Assembly: GCF_001653235.2 (NCBI RefSeq)
Contig: NC_035790.1
Location: 744,001 to 808,000, forward strand
Origin: Pochonia chlamydosporia 170
Taxonomy: Eukaryota > Ascomycota > Sordariomycetes > Hypocreales > Clavicipitaceae
Direction: 5' to 3'
Length of the DNA: 64,000 nucleotides
Shown here: piece by piece, positions 36,175-49,100 of the stretch
Layout of the letters: every line of letters begins with the position of its first letter
How positions within the stretch are numbered: the first letter of the stretch is position 1
Notes under the pieces: generated by a model
Seen by the model: only the letters and a program-made list of their open reading frames with translations
What the model was told of the DNA's origin: nothing
Database searches by the model: none
Program-made: the position numbers and the translations under genes

Positions 36175-37823
36175 ATGGCACAAAAGGAAGTCTTCGAGAT
36201 AAAGCAGCGAACAGACAAATGCCTCCAGCTCATCAAGGACTGGAGATGCCTGGAATGCGCATTGCTGGACGATATTCACGCGTTACTATGCTCATGGCGC
36301 TGCGACGAAGACTCACGGTTCCTTCCAGACGAGTCCACTTACCTGGATTTGCGGCTACGAAAATTCCCTCTGCTGGCCAGATACATTGAAGAGCTCTTGG
36401 ACGACATGTATGGCCTCATACAGAGTGAGTATGGGATATCAGCGCCTCGGGGAGTCGTCGCTAAGTCTTTTGTGCGTAGGAATACTCGACAAGGTTTTCG
36501 ATCTTGACATTTGCATCTATAGAATTTCGTTTATGGAACCAGAGATGGGGGACGACGAGATTAAAAAGGAACTCTATTGCAGGAGGCCGGAAGGTGGCCC
36601 TTACCTCGTGAGGACTGACTGTGGCGAGACTCGACAATTCCGCCGAGAAAAATTCTGGTTGTCCGGTGAGAGAAAAGAAGCTCTGGATATCCAGATGCTG
36701 CTCTCACGCACGTGTCAGGTGGTGAATCAATGTGGCATCCTCAGCAGAGCGTCTGAGATTCACGGCTATAGAGAGACGCTTAAAGTTGATGATGAAGTCA
36801 TTGATGGCATACAACAATTCGCAGAACGTTGTCGGATCCTCGTCGAGAACAGTTGGCCCGCTGCCCCGGCCTCGACTAAAGCCCGCTTGGTCTACGGCAT
36901 GGTTCTTCGGCGCCAAAACCTTTGTTATTTGCGCGACCGGGAACGAACGCTGGTCAAGGTTGAGAAACCAGAAACGCCGCCTCCGGCCATGGCCACGGCC
37001 ACGGCCACCGCAATGGCAACTGGAGAGCCCGTGTCTGCCTCCATGTCATATTCGCAAGCTATGAAGCCCAAGCTTATCCAATCCATTGGCGAAACAAACT
37101 CACTGACTCCTCCAGGATTTTTTACCGGTCTCCGCCTGGGAAGGGTCGTCAGGGATCAAACAGGCCAGCCACGATATCAGCTGAACTGTATGGATAAGAT
37201 CGGTCACTTGTTCCCTCCTGCCCCTGATGCCGCAAACGATGCGGAATGCTTGGAGTGCCCATACTGCTTTCAAGTCTGCCCTGCGGAAGAACTTCAAGGA
37301 GAACGTTGGAGGTAAGCTTATCCCCGTCGAAACTTTACGGTGAAACGCGTCTGTGAGCATCTTACTTACTCCGGCGATCATCAGAGAGCACCTAATGAGG
37401 GATCTTATGCCATACATCTGTCTCCTTGATGGCTGTTGTATGGTAGACACCCTTTTCGAACAGCATGAGGACTGGATCTACCACATGGTTAACCGACACG
37501 CAACTCAGGTGTGGATATGTCCGGAGCACCCTTTCCTAAAAAAGTTTCGGAGTAAATCCAGAGATGGACTCGAAACACACATCCGCGAGCAGCATCCAGG
37601 AGAGGTGCAGGAGGCCATAATGGCAAAGTTCGTCGATGAGTGTGTCCGTCCGGATCCGAGAGTAGAGCCCTTGAAAGAATGTCCGCTCTGCCTGGATGCG
37701 CTTGACACGACGCAGATGTCAGTTAATGATATTCTCAACCATGTGTCGGAGCATCTTATTTCTCTCGCGCTACTCTGTCTGCCTCAGGCGGATGATGCTG
37801 CAGAGAGAACCTCTTTATCCTGA
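36175..37823 (+). CDS. C2H2-like zinc-finger protein, tandem paralogue A
   Basis: Exons are 36175-36424, 36480-37311 and 37385-37823, all in frame, giving 506 residues. The N-terminal half is helical and charged, with no family I recognise. The middle has a low-complexity Pro/Ala/Thr stretch near residue 270. The C-terminal third carries spaced Cys/His pairs: CPYCFQVC, then YICLLDGCC...HHMVNRH-like spacing, WICPEH, THIREQH, and a last ECPLCLD with a helical tail LNHVSEHLISLALLCLP. This C-terminal module recurs in fungal proteins with NACHT, kinase, ankyrin or HET-type partners; the role is unknown. It is followed 1.75 kb downstream by a paralogue with the same exon layout. Confidence 0.88.
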
Positions 37824-39576
37824 GTAATGTGACGGGCTGAGCTCGAGGTTGGCTCGGCAGCCGCTCTCGCCTCTAGTCTCGGGGACCATCACAAACTAGA
37901 TTGCTTCCATGTCTCATTACTTGTTAAACTTACGAGTTCGCCTTTGTCCTTGTCTTGCTTTCGATTTCTTCCTTAGCTTCGGATACTTTCTTTATAGTCG
38001 CCTAACTAGTTGTGAATACACTCGCTTAGACCGTTACAGATAAAAAGCAACATAAAAAAAGAAGCCTTGAGGCTTTACGCATTGGACTTATTTCTTAATA
38101 TGTAGTAATCTGGTAGTTATAATGATTACTATCTCTGTATAGATAGAAGATTTAGCCCTTAAGTTTTTGACCTATTAACAGGTTTACAAGTCGGCGCGAC
38201 GGCGAGTTGCTTCGATTGCCTCGCCATTGACCTTGCGCACCGGGCATGTACGTCCAGGGACCAGGTAGCGCAGCAAGTTTCGAATGTGTTGCCACCCAAA
38301 TGATACCAACTTTCCCAACCGAGTCGAAGTGGTATTAACGGTGTCGGTCCCTTCCATAGTTGTTAGTCTTTAGTACAAAAATTTCAAATACCTGCGTGGT
38401 CAAGCTGGCGTTGATGCAGAACGGACGGACCTAGCTTGGTAGCTCTGTACTGTGGCTCGATGTACAAGGTGGAAGAACAGCCAGACGAAGAACTTGTTGG
38501 AAATGGAGCAGCCCATCAAATGACTTCTTACTTCTTGGCATTGCTGATAATGAGATTGCAAGTCCAAACATATGTTGAACTACTTGAATGAACTAGAGCT
38601 GGACGAGCACAACAGAGCGACACGTACAAACACAACAAGTGGTGCACACAGTCACTCTTTTTTGAACATTTTTCTCGCCGTGGGTTGTATTAGCCTGTGA
38701 AAGGCCCGCAGCCTACATATGTATGTTTTAGAGGGCTTTTGTCAGCGTTCTCGACTTGACCACCGTATGTGTAGTGTGTACAGTCTTTGGTCAAAGATAT
38801 TTGGACATATCCAAGTTTCCACTAACACAGGTCAATATGCCTCAGCACGCAACGCGATATGCGACGGCTTTCCTTGTTTGAATTCTTCCGACCCCCCACT
38901 GTACATCGGCTGACATGAGCATCCCCTTGGGTCTGGTCTGTCCCGCAGTTGTGCGGGCGTTGTTGCCGGCCTACAGGGGACGTTCAGAATGCCCTTGTGA
39001 GCATGAGAAGTAATACTGAGCGCTTAATCCATAGAGCACAATATGAAGAACGTTGGAGAATGCCGGCAAGAATACCAATTACTGCGAACTCCCGGCTTGG
39101 ATGACGGACGACTTTGAGAATCGCACGGCACTTAACAAGTGAAAACCAGCCAGACAAGTTACAGACTTCAAAGCTTGTCCGTACAGAAGAATGCCGACTG
39201 TGTGTGAAGAAGAAGCTATTTGCATAGAACAATGACCACAAGCGTGAGCCGCAAGGGATGGATAACATGGCCACAGGGGCTGAACTCAAAGACTAATTTC
39301 ACGGTCTGGCAAAACACTGGCTCCTGTTAGATTGGGTGCCGTTTCGCAGAATATAGAATAGCTACGGGACCGAAACCCCCCCAAGTTGGATGACCGCCAA
39401 AGTTCTATCGCGCCAACAACGTTTTCCTACTCATCCCATCTTCTTGCACACTTGCTAGCCTTTAACGCAACGCTGTCTTTCCAAACCAATCTCCTACAAG
39501 AATATAAAATACATATTAATCTCGTACTAATACGTATAGGAATCCCACAGTCCGATTGTGAACCTCGTGTTACAAG
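37824..39576. other. Spacer between paralogues
   Basis: 1.75 kb without a supported gene between the two zinc-finger paralogues. It contains AT-rich blocks (about 38020-38170). No repeat or transposon end was recognised. Confidence 0.45.
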
Positions 39577-41470
39577 ATGTCGACTGACATACGGCGAGAC
39601 CGCATTTCATGGACCTTGAAAGCCTTAAGCAAGGAGCAAGACAAGCCTTTCGAAATACGAAATCAAACACAGAGATGTCTCTCGATCCTGGAGGAGTCGG
39701 CAGTCCTGGAATCTCCAACTCTGCAGGATATCAGATCTGAACTGCGCGGCTGGGCTCACGATGCGGAGCACACTAGTAGCTCGTTGTGTTTAGACTCTCG
39801 ATTAAGAGACGCCCCCGTGATTGCCGACTTCATTAAAGCGCTCTTGGATGATCTGGAACGTCTTATACACAGTGAGTACGACGACGGGACTCTTGGAACT
39901 CTTACTGATGAGAATTGTTGGCAGATATCATTTTCAACATCGTGGAAACAGTCTGCTTCATCACGGATGCTGTTACAAGAGACTATGGAGACGACATCTA
40001 CGAGAACTATATTACGAAGCACGACTCTGCGTACATGCAAACTCTGGCCTCGCATATCAAGAACGGGACACCGCAAGCCGCAGCAGCAGCGGCCCTTCGA
40101 GTTGGGCAAGTGAGGTACAATGAACTGGTGTTTTTGCGCAAGCAGCGAGAGGAAGCCATTACCATTCGAAAGCTACTCTTTAGCACCTGTAGGTATATCG
40201 AAAGATCAGGGGTGCTTAGCCGGATTTCCGAAATCCATGGGTACAGAGAGGCGATCGAACCCGGTAATGCGGCCAAGGATCCCATTCAGCAATTCCAAGA
40301 AGACATTGAGGCGGTCGTTCAGACCCGTCATCCCAAGGCTCAGGAGTCCACCAAAACCCGCTTGGTATATGCCGCGCTTCTTCGGCGACAGAATCTTGGC
40401 TACTGGCGAGACCGAGAACGCAGAATCAACGAGTTCGAAGAAGACGTGGAAGGAAGCATGATAGGAGGAGACAAGGGAGAGGCGATAAGACGAATCAAGA
40501 GAGGACTTGGATTCAAGAGAGGAAACGGGGAAGGAGCAAGACCGTCCACGTCCATGGCCACGTCCACGTCGCTCCCCGCATGCATCGCTTGGGAGGCAGG
40601 CAATGACTGGTATCCAACGATGCACACTTCAACCTCCGCCGACGGCACCCTCCTACCGTGGTCGCAGCTCATGAAGCCGCAGCTCAGGTCCGCTGCTTCC
40701 TCTACTCCGCCTGACTTCCCAGGGCTCACCGAGTTCACCGAGCCCCGGGTGTACGAGAAATATGAGCTAAGCAGTCGGTGTCTGCGCCGGATAGACAAGC
40801 TCTTACCTCCTGCTCCGGGGAAGAAGGACGGCAGGGAATATGAGATATGCCCATACTGCTTTCGAGTCTGTCGCTCTGACGAACTACAGGGCGCATCATG
40901 GAGGTAAGGCACCTTTGAGCCTTTGAGGTATCCGGCATTGTTTGCGAGACACATTTGCACATTTACACATTTACTTACTGCGGTGACTCATTTAGGGAAC
41001 ACATTACTCGAGACCTGATGCCGTATGTCTGTCTTCTGGGCGCCTGCTCCAAACCCGACACCATCTTTGGATCATTCAAAGAATGGGTACATCATATGGT
41101 CAGCCAGCATCCGACAAAGGAGTGGTCATGCGACAGCACTGAACACTACTGGGGGTTTCGATCCAAATCCAGAGATGCATTCGAAAAACACATCCGCGAG
41201 GAGCACCCGGGGCAGCACGAGGAGGAGGCTGCCCTGGCGGAGCACATTGACGAGGAGTGTCTCTTCGCGGATGCCAGAACCAAGCCACTGACAGAGTGCC
41301 CGCTGTGCATGGACGCGCTTGATACGACACGACTGTCAACCATTCATATTCTCGGCCATGTGGCAGAGCATCTTATTTCTCTGGCGCGGCTCTCCCTGCC
41401 GCCTGGCCTGCCTGAGGCGGACGGTGCCGTTGGGGAAACGTCACGGTCCTCTTCATGTGTCAGCATGTGA
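39577..41470 (+). CDS. C2H2-like zinc-finger protein, tandem paralogue B
   Basis: Exons are 39577-39871, 39925-40903 and 40996-41470, all in frame, giving 582 residues. Both introns sit at the same codon phases and equivalent places as in paralogue A: GTGAGT after an IH/QS boundary, and GTAAGG splitting an Arg codon after W. This shows a tandem duplication. The C-terminal module matches A closely: CPYCFRVC, WREHITRDLMPYVCLLGAC, FEKHIREEHPG, ECPLCMDALDTTRLS, LGHVAEHLISLARLSLP. The N-terminal and middle parts have diverged more and are longer (extra Arg/Lys-rich stretch near residues 280-310). The function is unknown. Position beside the protease and gasdermin-like genes suggests a recognition or signalling part, which is inference only. 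Confidence 0.88.
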
Positions 41471-41537
41471 AGGTGTCCTGAACAGAACCAGGGACACAAA
41501 ACTTGACGGTCCTCACGTCAGAATCATTTCTCGACGT

Positions 41538-41793
41538 GTGGCAATTTCAACAATTGTCACAGTTGTCATGTCTCCGTGGACAGGAGATCCACACCCCTGA
41601 CTTTCAACCTTTCAATGGGTACGCTATAATGCTTATTTTGGAATGTTATCAGGGTATCTCGATGCGTGGCAATTTCAACAATTGTCACAGTTCTCATCTC
41701 TTCGTGGACAGGAGATCCACACCCTTGATTTTCAACCTTTCAATGGGTTCGCTATAATGCTTATTTTGGAATGTTGTCGGGGTAGCAGGGATT
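41538..41793. repeat. Two-copy 128-bp tandem duplication
   Basis: Copies at 41538-41665 and 41666-41793 both begin GTGGCAATTTCAACAATTGT. They differ at about eight places over the first 118 bases before diverging at the end. They lie 70 bases downstream of the stop of zinc-finger paralogue B. Each copy contains the palindrome-like stretch GTGGACAGGAGATCCAC. Confidence 0.92.
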
Positions 41794-42125
41794 TGTGGCC
41801 AAAGAGAAAAACGGACATCACACCACACGGCGTCTTCCACCCTCCTCTTCAAAAGAAACGTCATGGTTGGCATAGATACACACTGGCTACTATACAAAGA
41901 AACGACGGACCAAGTTTACAAAGAGCCCAACCCAATATGTGGCTGATGTCAAAGCTCCAGAGCGTTGGATCTTCCACATCACAATCCCACTGTTTGTCAC
42001 TTCTTGCTTTTACACCGCATGTACCGTTCGAGTCCTTTGTCTCATATTTTTCATAGTTAATCTAAAAACATATTCTTCCCTCTCTACATTCTAAAAAAGG
42101 GTTACAAACTCCTGCCTCCCACTTA

Positions 42126-42840
42126 TTAGCACCCCGGCGCAGGCAGAGCACCATCTCCAGTAGCCGTCTTAAACAAGGCCAACTCGGCGGCGCGGCGACG
42201 CACCAAGCCCGGAAGAACCACGCCGCCACCCCTATTCCAGAGAGGCAGCTCCTGCGAGACAATGGTGTTGGCATCGTCGCCCCGGTTGAGCCCCTTGATG
42301 AGGTCCGACGACCGCACGTTGCCGCAGCCCACGTTGAAGGCCCAGCTGACGAGGGCGCCGTACTGGTTGGCATTGAGGACGACGTTTTGACCCGTCGCCA
42401 TGGTCATGCAGTTCTCGGCGCCCTGTGATGTGGGAAATGTTCGTGTTAGCAGAATTCCTTGCTTCTTTGGCTTGTTTGTCAGATTCAGGTCTTGGGGGAA
42501 GCATTTACCGCCATGTCGGTGCTCAGGAGCGCCTTGCCGTTCTCGACGGACAGCGGAATGGGGTAGGGAACCTCTGCGCAGCGAGGCCGCTGGCAGAGAT
42601 GGCCATATCCGACTGTTTCTTTGCCTACGGGGTCGAGGTCTACGGCATTGTTAGTAGAGCGGTTTGGTTTGCGACGTGCCGTGGCAGCAGTGTGTTGCAC
42701 TTACAGATGTCCGGGCGCCAGCCTTCAAACTCGGCGATGAGGTCAATAGTGGCGGCATTGCCCTTGGGAATAGTGCAGCCTTGGGCGACGGAGGCGCCAA
42801 TGATGGCGAGGGCGGCGGCTTGGACGGTGAATTTGACCAT
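42126..42840 (-). CDS. Secreted GH24 phage-type lysozyme (muramidase)
   Basis: Exons are 42840-42705, 42639-42509 and 42422-42126, in frame, giving 187 residues. The N-terminus is a signal peptide (MVKFTVQAAALAIIGASVAQG). The mature enzyme opens with DLIAEFEGWRPDIY, where the Glu after Phe is the GH24 catalytic acid. LDPVGKETVGYGH follows and carries the active-site Thr/Gly region. The C-terminal LNANQYGALVSWAFNVGCG and RRAAELALF motifs are also typical. It cleaves the beta-1,4 bond between N-acetylmuramic acid and N-acetylglucosamine in bacterial walls. GH24 is chiefly a phage and bacterial family, and fungal copies are thought to come from lateral transfer. Six or more Cys suggest disulfides in the secreted form. 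Confidence 0.93.
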
Positions 42841-45800
42841 TTTGGTAAAAGTGGTGTTTGCTTGGGTGTGAAGACGGACTGTAGTTGCTGGAGTTGGAAA
42901 GATTGCTTGATGTTGATGATGGTTTTTCAGAAGCGACATCAACGTCGTTTTATAGTCGACAGGTTCGCGAAGGCTACATGTCCATTTAGATAATCTACAG
43001 CCAAGAAGACTTGGCTTTTACCGCGCCATGAGTCTTGAATTCCCGCATTCAGCCTTGCCTTGCCCTGCCTGCTCGTGTACATATTCCCACACGAGCGGGC
43101 CTTATGCCGATCAGATTATTTTTCCTTTTCTTTTTTCGCAGCTCAACCTCATTCTCCAGCTTGCAGTATTTGGCTCTAAACTACCCAAAGAACTGAGGAC
43201 GCAGATCTCACATCCCCGCTAGCCAAGACACGTTTTGCGACTCTGACCCGCCAAGACGGCACAACTATCAGGCTGCTTACTCGTCGCGCGGTCTGCGATC
43301 AAAGGAAGGGATCTGCGCAAATCATGGGCTACTTTTGTATTCCGCAGAAGTATGAGAATCGGCAGAATGTCCATGAATGAGAAATGCAGGCATTACCTGT
43401 GCCCTGCCGGCAGGGTCCGACGAACAAAGTGCCGACGTTGTCATCATCGGCCGAAATGGCTTACATGGGCGATTTCCTATTCGGGCAGTTGGAAAATAGT
43501 GTGCATACTTTGTGTCGTCGGTGCTAATTTTGGTACCCACCATTAGAATTAAACTCGTCCAATTCAAATTCAGCCTGGCGAGACTGGAGTTAGCCACACA
43601 GGAGAATGGATGAGGCATAGGGACGGATGCTGGATCGGCGGAGATGAAGCATGGTTCCGCGTTGGGCTGGTTTTCAGGGTCTTTCTGCGTGTGCATGTGA
43701 ATGGGAGTCAAGCGTGCACCTTGCAAGCAAGTTTGCACGAGAAATGGTCAATTATGTACGACTTTGAAAGGCATGGATGTATATGCGTGAAGATGGCGTT
43801 TAAAGTCCCCATGCTGAGAAAGCCGATGGGACTACATCAGAAGCGCTCCTAAACAAGACTCAATGAGCATGCTAAGAACCAAAAATGGACTCTTACATAG
43901 TTCGCATTTCTCGCGTCAGCCCACTGCCCACCCAGCAGCACCAACAAATGCCAAGAAACACACCAAGTTCCATTCATCCAAGATCGTCTCACAGACCGTA
44001 GATCCAGCCCTCTCTATCGTCGGTGAAGGGGCAGACCCTTTATTCATTGAAGCAAGGCTGACCCGCGCGAGATAGCACGCTAATTTCCCATCTTAGGCTG
44101 TGGTCTCCAAATTGGCACCATGTGACATATGTTTATTCGAAATGGGTCCTGAAACCATGGACACTCTTCATATTAATAGAATTCCTGCGCACTTTTCCGT
44201 GGCGAAACCGATCACGACGAAATACGATTATCGCCTTTGACGCTGCGCGCTGAGGGGAGTGGTATCCGAAACACGAGTATCCGGCCCGGGTGCGTAAATG
44301 ACGGCGGATACGACAATGGTTTATCCGAGCCAAAATGAGTGAAGGAGACTACATGTCGCGACACAGGGTCAGCGCTGATGCATCAATGGGCTATTCTTAG
44401 CGAAAGACTGGCTCTGTCAGTGATGCATGGCGGTTGGAGATGCCGTGAAAGACGGTGACCAACAACACAAATAGCGATGCGGAGAAACGACCAGACCAGT
44501 TTGTAAATAATGCCAGCCTCGCACGGTTGAAGCTGCACCTCACAACATTAAACATCAAACACACTGCTGCGCGAAACAAAAAACAGACAGGTACAGTGAA
44601 CAACTCTACACTGGCAGTCAAACACCAACAGATCTGTGCCTGACGATCCAACCCGATAAGGTCCGTCAATCCCGTCCATCCTTTCCTCTTCACTCGCAAC
44701 TCCATAAAACATACGTACTCAAGATGCTAATCACGCACCACCCTCCCAAACGCGGACAAGAACAGCACAAATCTAGCAAACGCATCTCGCGGCCAACGCC
44801 ATCGGGTACCCAGCTCTGGCACACGCACATGAAAGCCAGACACCGCCAAGGCATGACATCTGTGCTCCGTGTAACCGGTGAGAGTGCAAACGACACAAGA
44901 ACAAAAAAAAAAAAAAAAAAAAGAGGCACACACACTTCTTCATGCATGCCATGCCCTGCTGCGTTGTTTTAATTCGACGGATCGAGTCAACGCTGTGCGA
45001 CTGAATAATAGGCGAGCGAGCTACAGGCCCGGTCACAAAGCATGCCGCTTTTGTGAATGATGCGGGAGTCCAGACTGCGATGGTGCAAGTTGGGAATTTG
45101 ATCCCGCACTGTTTTAAACCGGAGCGAAGAGAAAAATACAAGATGTGAAAGTGGCAGTCACAAAAAAAATATCGAAAAATTTACAATAGGGGCATGCAGG
45201 TACAGTCTGGATCGTGCGTCGTGCGTCCGGATTTGCCCTTGGTGACACGCCATGTGTCTTTGCGTCCATCTTCTGCAAGACTACCCGACAATATCTACCC
45301 ATGTGCTACCGTGGCCGCTGATTCAACGGCCATCGTCATCTCAATGCCGCCCAACCAGGATGCTCTTTTCAGAATTCACCGAGTCGTCATGTTTTGTGCG
45401 GGGGAGCACGACAGCATCTTCACCGCGAGGCAGAACGGCAAGTCATACCGGTGTACCGCCCTTTGAAATGCAAACATGACAGCGTGTGCCTGTGAAATTT
45501 CTTCATTGATGCTACCTGTCGCTCAGATTCCAGCCGCAATGACGCAGCCCAAAACGATGTATCTAGTCCTCTGTGGTTCGGGGTTGTCGTCCATACCCGA
45601 TATTCTCCCTTTTGTCTTCCCTTTACCCCATATTTTCCCCCTTTTTATTACATCTTGACATAGAAACCAATCCTGTGATATTCCGAAACTCCCAGCGCGG
45701 CTGTGATATGACCCAAGAAAAATTGTGTGTTTTTCCTTAAAAAATGTATCAATGAAAGATGGATGCTAGTGTAGGGAAAACGCCTGTGTCTAAGAACAAT

Positions 45801-45882
45801 GCAGGTCCATGCTGCCAAGTCAAAACCCGATGTCAACTAGTAGTGTGACGCATCGTCACCAAGTGTGCTGCATGCCTGATAG
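42841..45882. other. Gene-poor stretch
   Basis: About 3 kb without a supported gene. There is an A tract at about 44904-44922. Small frames on both strands look random. The first part is the lysozyme promoter. Confidence 0.4.
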
Positions 45883-46110
45883 TCAGCGGCTAGGCATGCT
45901 CCATTTGTCGGCCCTGAAGCTCACAGGGCTTGGTGGCGGAGGAGCAGGCACGGTGTAGTCGTTCTCCTGGATGCGGCGGACCGGTGTTGATGGCCGGTTG
46001 TCCTTGTAAGATAGGTTGGCGTTGAGGCTGCTGTACAAGTCTTGGGACGTAAACACCCGCAAATTATGTCGCTGGGAAGACATGGCGACGGGTGAGGCGA
46101 TGTGAGGCAT
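45883..46110 (-). CDS. Small Pro/Ser-rich protein, hypothetical
   Basis: A 75-codon frame with an ATG at 46110 and a second in-frame ATG nine codons later. The composition looks protein-like: an N-terminal SQRHNLRVFTSQDLYSSLN stretch, then RPSTPVRRI and VPAPPPPSPVSF, ending WSMPSR. No domain recognised. Upstream on the same strand (46111-46700) there is C/T-rich sequence on the transcript strand that could be a leader. It could be a lone small protein or the last exon of a gene whose other exons I cannot find. Confidence 0.45.
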   Translation of the reverse strand: MPHIASPVAMSSQRHNLRVFTSQDLYSSLNANLSYKDNRPSTPVRRIQENDYTVPAPPPPSPVSFRADKWSMPSR

Positions 46111-49100
46111 CTTATCTTGTTGGCTGTGTTTTCTAGGGATGGATGGAGGAGGTCGACTTGAGGCTCGTGGATGTCTGAGGAGCCAAGAGTCAGTATATAA
46201 GAGAAACTGGTAATGTCTTTTGAGATTTATTACTCACTCTGAAGAAATCAAGTTGTCAACTCCACGTTGATGGCGTGGGAAGGCAAGCTTGCGTAAATAT
46301 GTGGGTAGAGTCGACGGAAAACTGGGAACTGAGGCAGTGAATCCAAGCTTTTTGCAACGCCGGCTCTATTGATAGAACTGTATGGATTGTTTTCACAAGT
46401 GTCTCTGTGGGTCGCTATCGTTGTTGATCAATGCCGAAGGGATCGGAAGATGGAGCTGAATATCAGGAGTTTCGGCAATGGCAGTGAAGAGAAAAGTGGG
46501 AGCACAGTTGAGGCTTTACAAGAAAAGCTGGTCGGGAGATGAGGTCCAGTCACTCCAGTGTAAGTGGTGATCAAGAGCGATGGGAGTGAGTGACAGTCTG
46601 ACTGTGGGTGCTGATGGAAGCAGAAAAAGTCGACGACGACGGATCTGGGGAAAGAGGCGAATTTATGAGAAAAGGCAAAAAGAAAAGCAAGAAGCGTGTC
46701 TCCGGCTTGTCAGACAATAAATAGCTTGCAAGACGGGGGCCGGGACAAACGAAGAAGATACATAAGGTACCTACGTAGAAGGTATGCACAGCAGCTACGG
46801 AGTACATGTCTGGTGCTGTATGGATGGGATGGAGCAGAGGAAGGGAATTTGGGAACCCCGAGCCGACAGGTCAAGTCCATGTCAATGTGGAGCCGACCAG
46901 ACAGGAACCAGTTGACATTGGTGGGCGGGGATGGGGGTTTGGGGATCAATGATGGGGACATGGAGGGAGGACATGGCCTGGGGAGTCTCTGCTTGTTTTT
47001 TTGGTTCCGACATTGATGTTGTCTTGGGTGTCGGGTGGGAACATTGAATGGCACTGGGGGTGTGGGTGTCCGTGTCTGGCTGATGCGTTGATGCAGTGGC
47101 CAGCCCTCACCGTTGAGTGGTCAAGTTGAATGGGAAGGAGCAAAGAGCGAAGCGGAACGTCGGACAAACGGGCCTAGCAGAGGGGTGTGGATAGCAGCAG
47201 GACGGTACCGGCATACCACCAGACTGTACCAGACACATCAGGAACGGGCATTGAGGCCATTTGATCAGAGCAAGAGCTGTCAATGGTGCTGCCTGGATAA
47301 CTTTAGAAAGTATTGACACATGCCCAGTGCCTCCATGTCCACCAGCCAGGTTCTCCTACGCGCTCCGTAGTCTGTAATCGGGCCTGTCAGTCTGCCAGTA
47401 TCAAGTCAGCAGTGAATGCTGGTGGGCCGATGAACAGGCGCAAGCATCAATGACAAGTGTTGACCAGGTCCAGCGATGCCAGGAATCAGCCCTCGTGCAT
47501 CGATGTCAATCACGTTTGTCAGCTGTAGCATCTGAGCAGCTCACTTCAACTTGACCGCATACCTAGGTACTTATGTACATGTACACATTCATACTGCAGG
47601 CACCACAGTCTCATCAAGTAGCATGATTGAGGAAGGAGCCACAGTCTTGTCTTGTGCATCAAGTCATCGTAGCCGAGTTGTTACGTGGCCCGTGTTGAAG
47701 CTGGGGTCGGAGACAAGACTCGACATTCTGGCACTGTTACCCACCTTCGCACAGTGATAGAGACATAAGTAGGTACTTGCGTGCACAAGGCCAGGCAGGT
47801 GCAGTAAGTAATAATGGATGACTCCATTGCAATGCATACTTAAGTACCCAGGTAAGTATACAGGTTTGTCGGAATACTCTTGTCGTTTGTTGCAACTTCA
47901 CATTTAGCCGTTGGTGGAGGAAACCCCCAGCGTGGCCATGATATTTGTCCTGGCTGGACCAAAAAAAAAGTGCCTGCTGCAGTCATCCTCACCAGAGTCA
48001 CAGTTACCACCACCAGCCTCTACTGTTGATATCCATCAATAGTCCCCCCCCCCCCCCGGACGATACTAGAACCAATGGAACTCATACGTGTTGGACCAAG
48101 AAGACCACAAACGGTTCCTACCTTCTCACTGCGAACACGCAGCGAGTCTTTGGCTGACGACACCGACTCGATTGTTGGAACCTAGTCAAGCGGTGTAATA
48201 CGCGCAACAACCAGGCACGACACGTTGCCTGTAACAGCAGGTGCTTGACAGGGTAGCTGCCGACGGACCGTGGTAAATGTTCAGGCATACAAATATGCAG
48301 GTACGCGAACTTGTTGTCTGGTTGCCTTACGAGACCACACCTGTTACATTCCAAGGTTGTTACTCGGGCCCCAACGGCGCTGACCGCTTACAGAATACTT
48401 CGTACCACCGTGTGCCAAGTTGTAAGTATCTAGACGACCAATTCGAGAAAGGATGTTGCGAGCACGAACGAGCGCGACTATTAATACAGCATGTGTCGCT
48501 ATAACGGGCATGGCTCTCACCATCTAGACACAGCACTGTGCATACTTGACGTCAAACAACCAAGAGCATCATTGCATGTGGCGCTTGTAGCTTTCCCGAG
48601 TCAGGGAGGTGGAGGCATCTTTGTCAAGAGTCTGGTGTTGGCCAAGGAAGCTTCCAGGCCGTCGACTCGCTAGCCAAAACCTACCCCCAAATACCCGAGT
48701 CGGCGCGGAAATGTGGTGCAGCAACATTGGCTCGCCGGTGTCAGTCTCACCTGCACTTGTTTGACTTCAAGAATGAAGTGTGGTCGGGTACGGAGCTTGT
48801 CTGAAAATTAGATTGAAACGGTTTCCCAAAAAGCTGAACCGTGAACCTGAAGGTATGGTTGACACAATTTCAAGGCCGACATTCATGAAGGGCTTTGCTT
48901 CAAAAAGAGGATTGCTTGCTGCCAACGGAAACTGGCTCTTCATCAAGCCCTGGATGAAGAAAATTTGTTGTCCTACCCCATGAGCAGGCTAACATTCCAG
49001 AATCAAGAAGTTTCTAGAGTCCGGGGAAAGAAAGAGCTTGCATGGGAGCCTTGACCAGGTAGAAAGGGGAGGGAGGGGCGTGTGGTTCTGTTACTCACAG

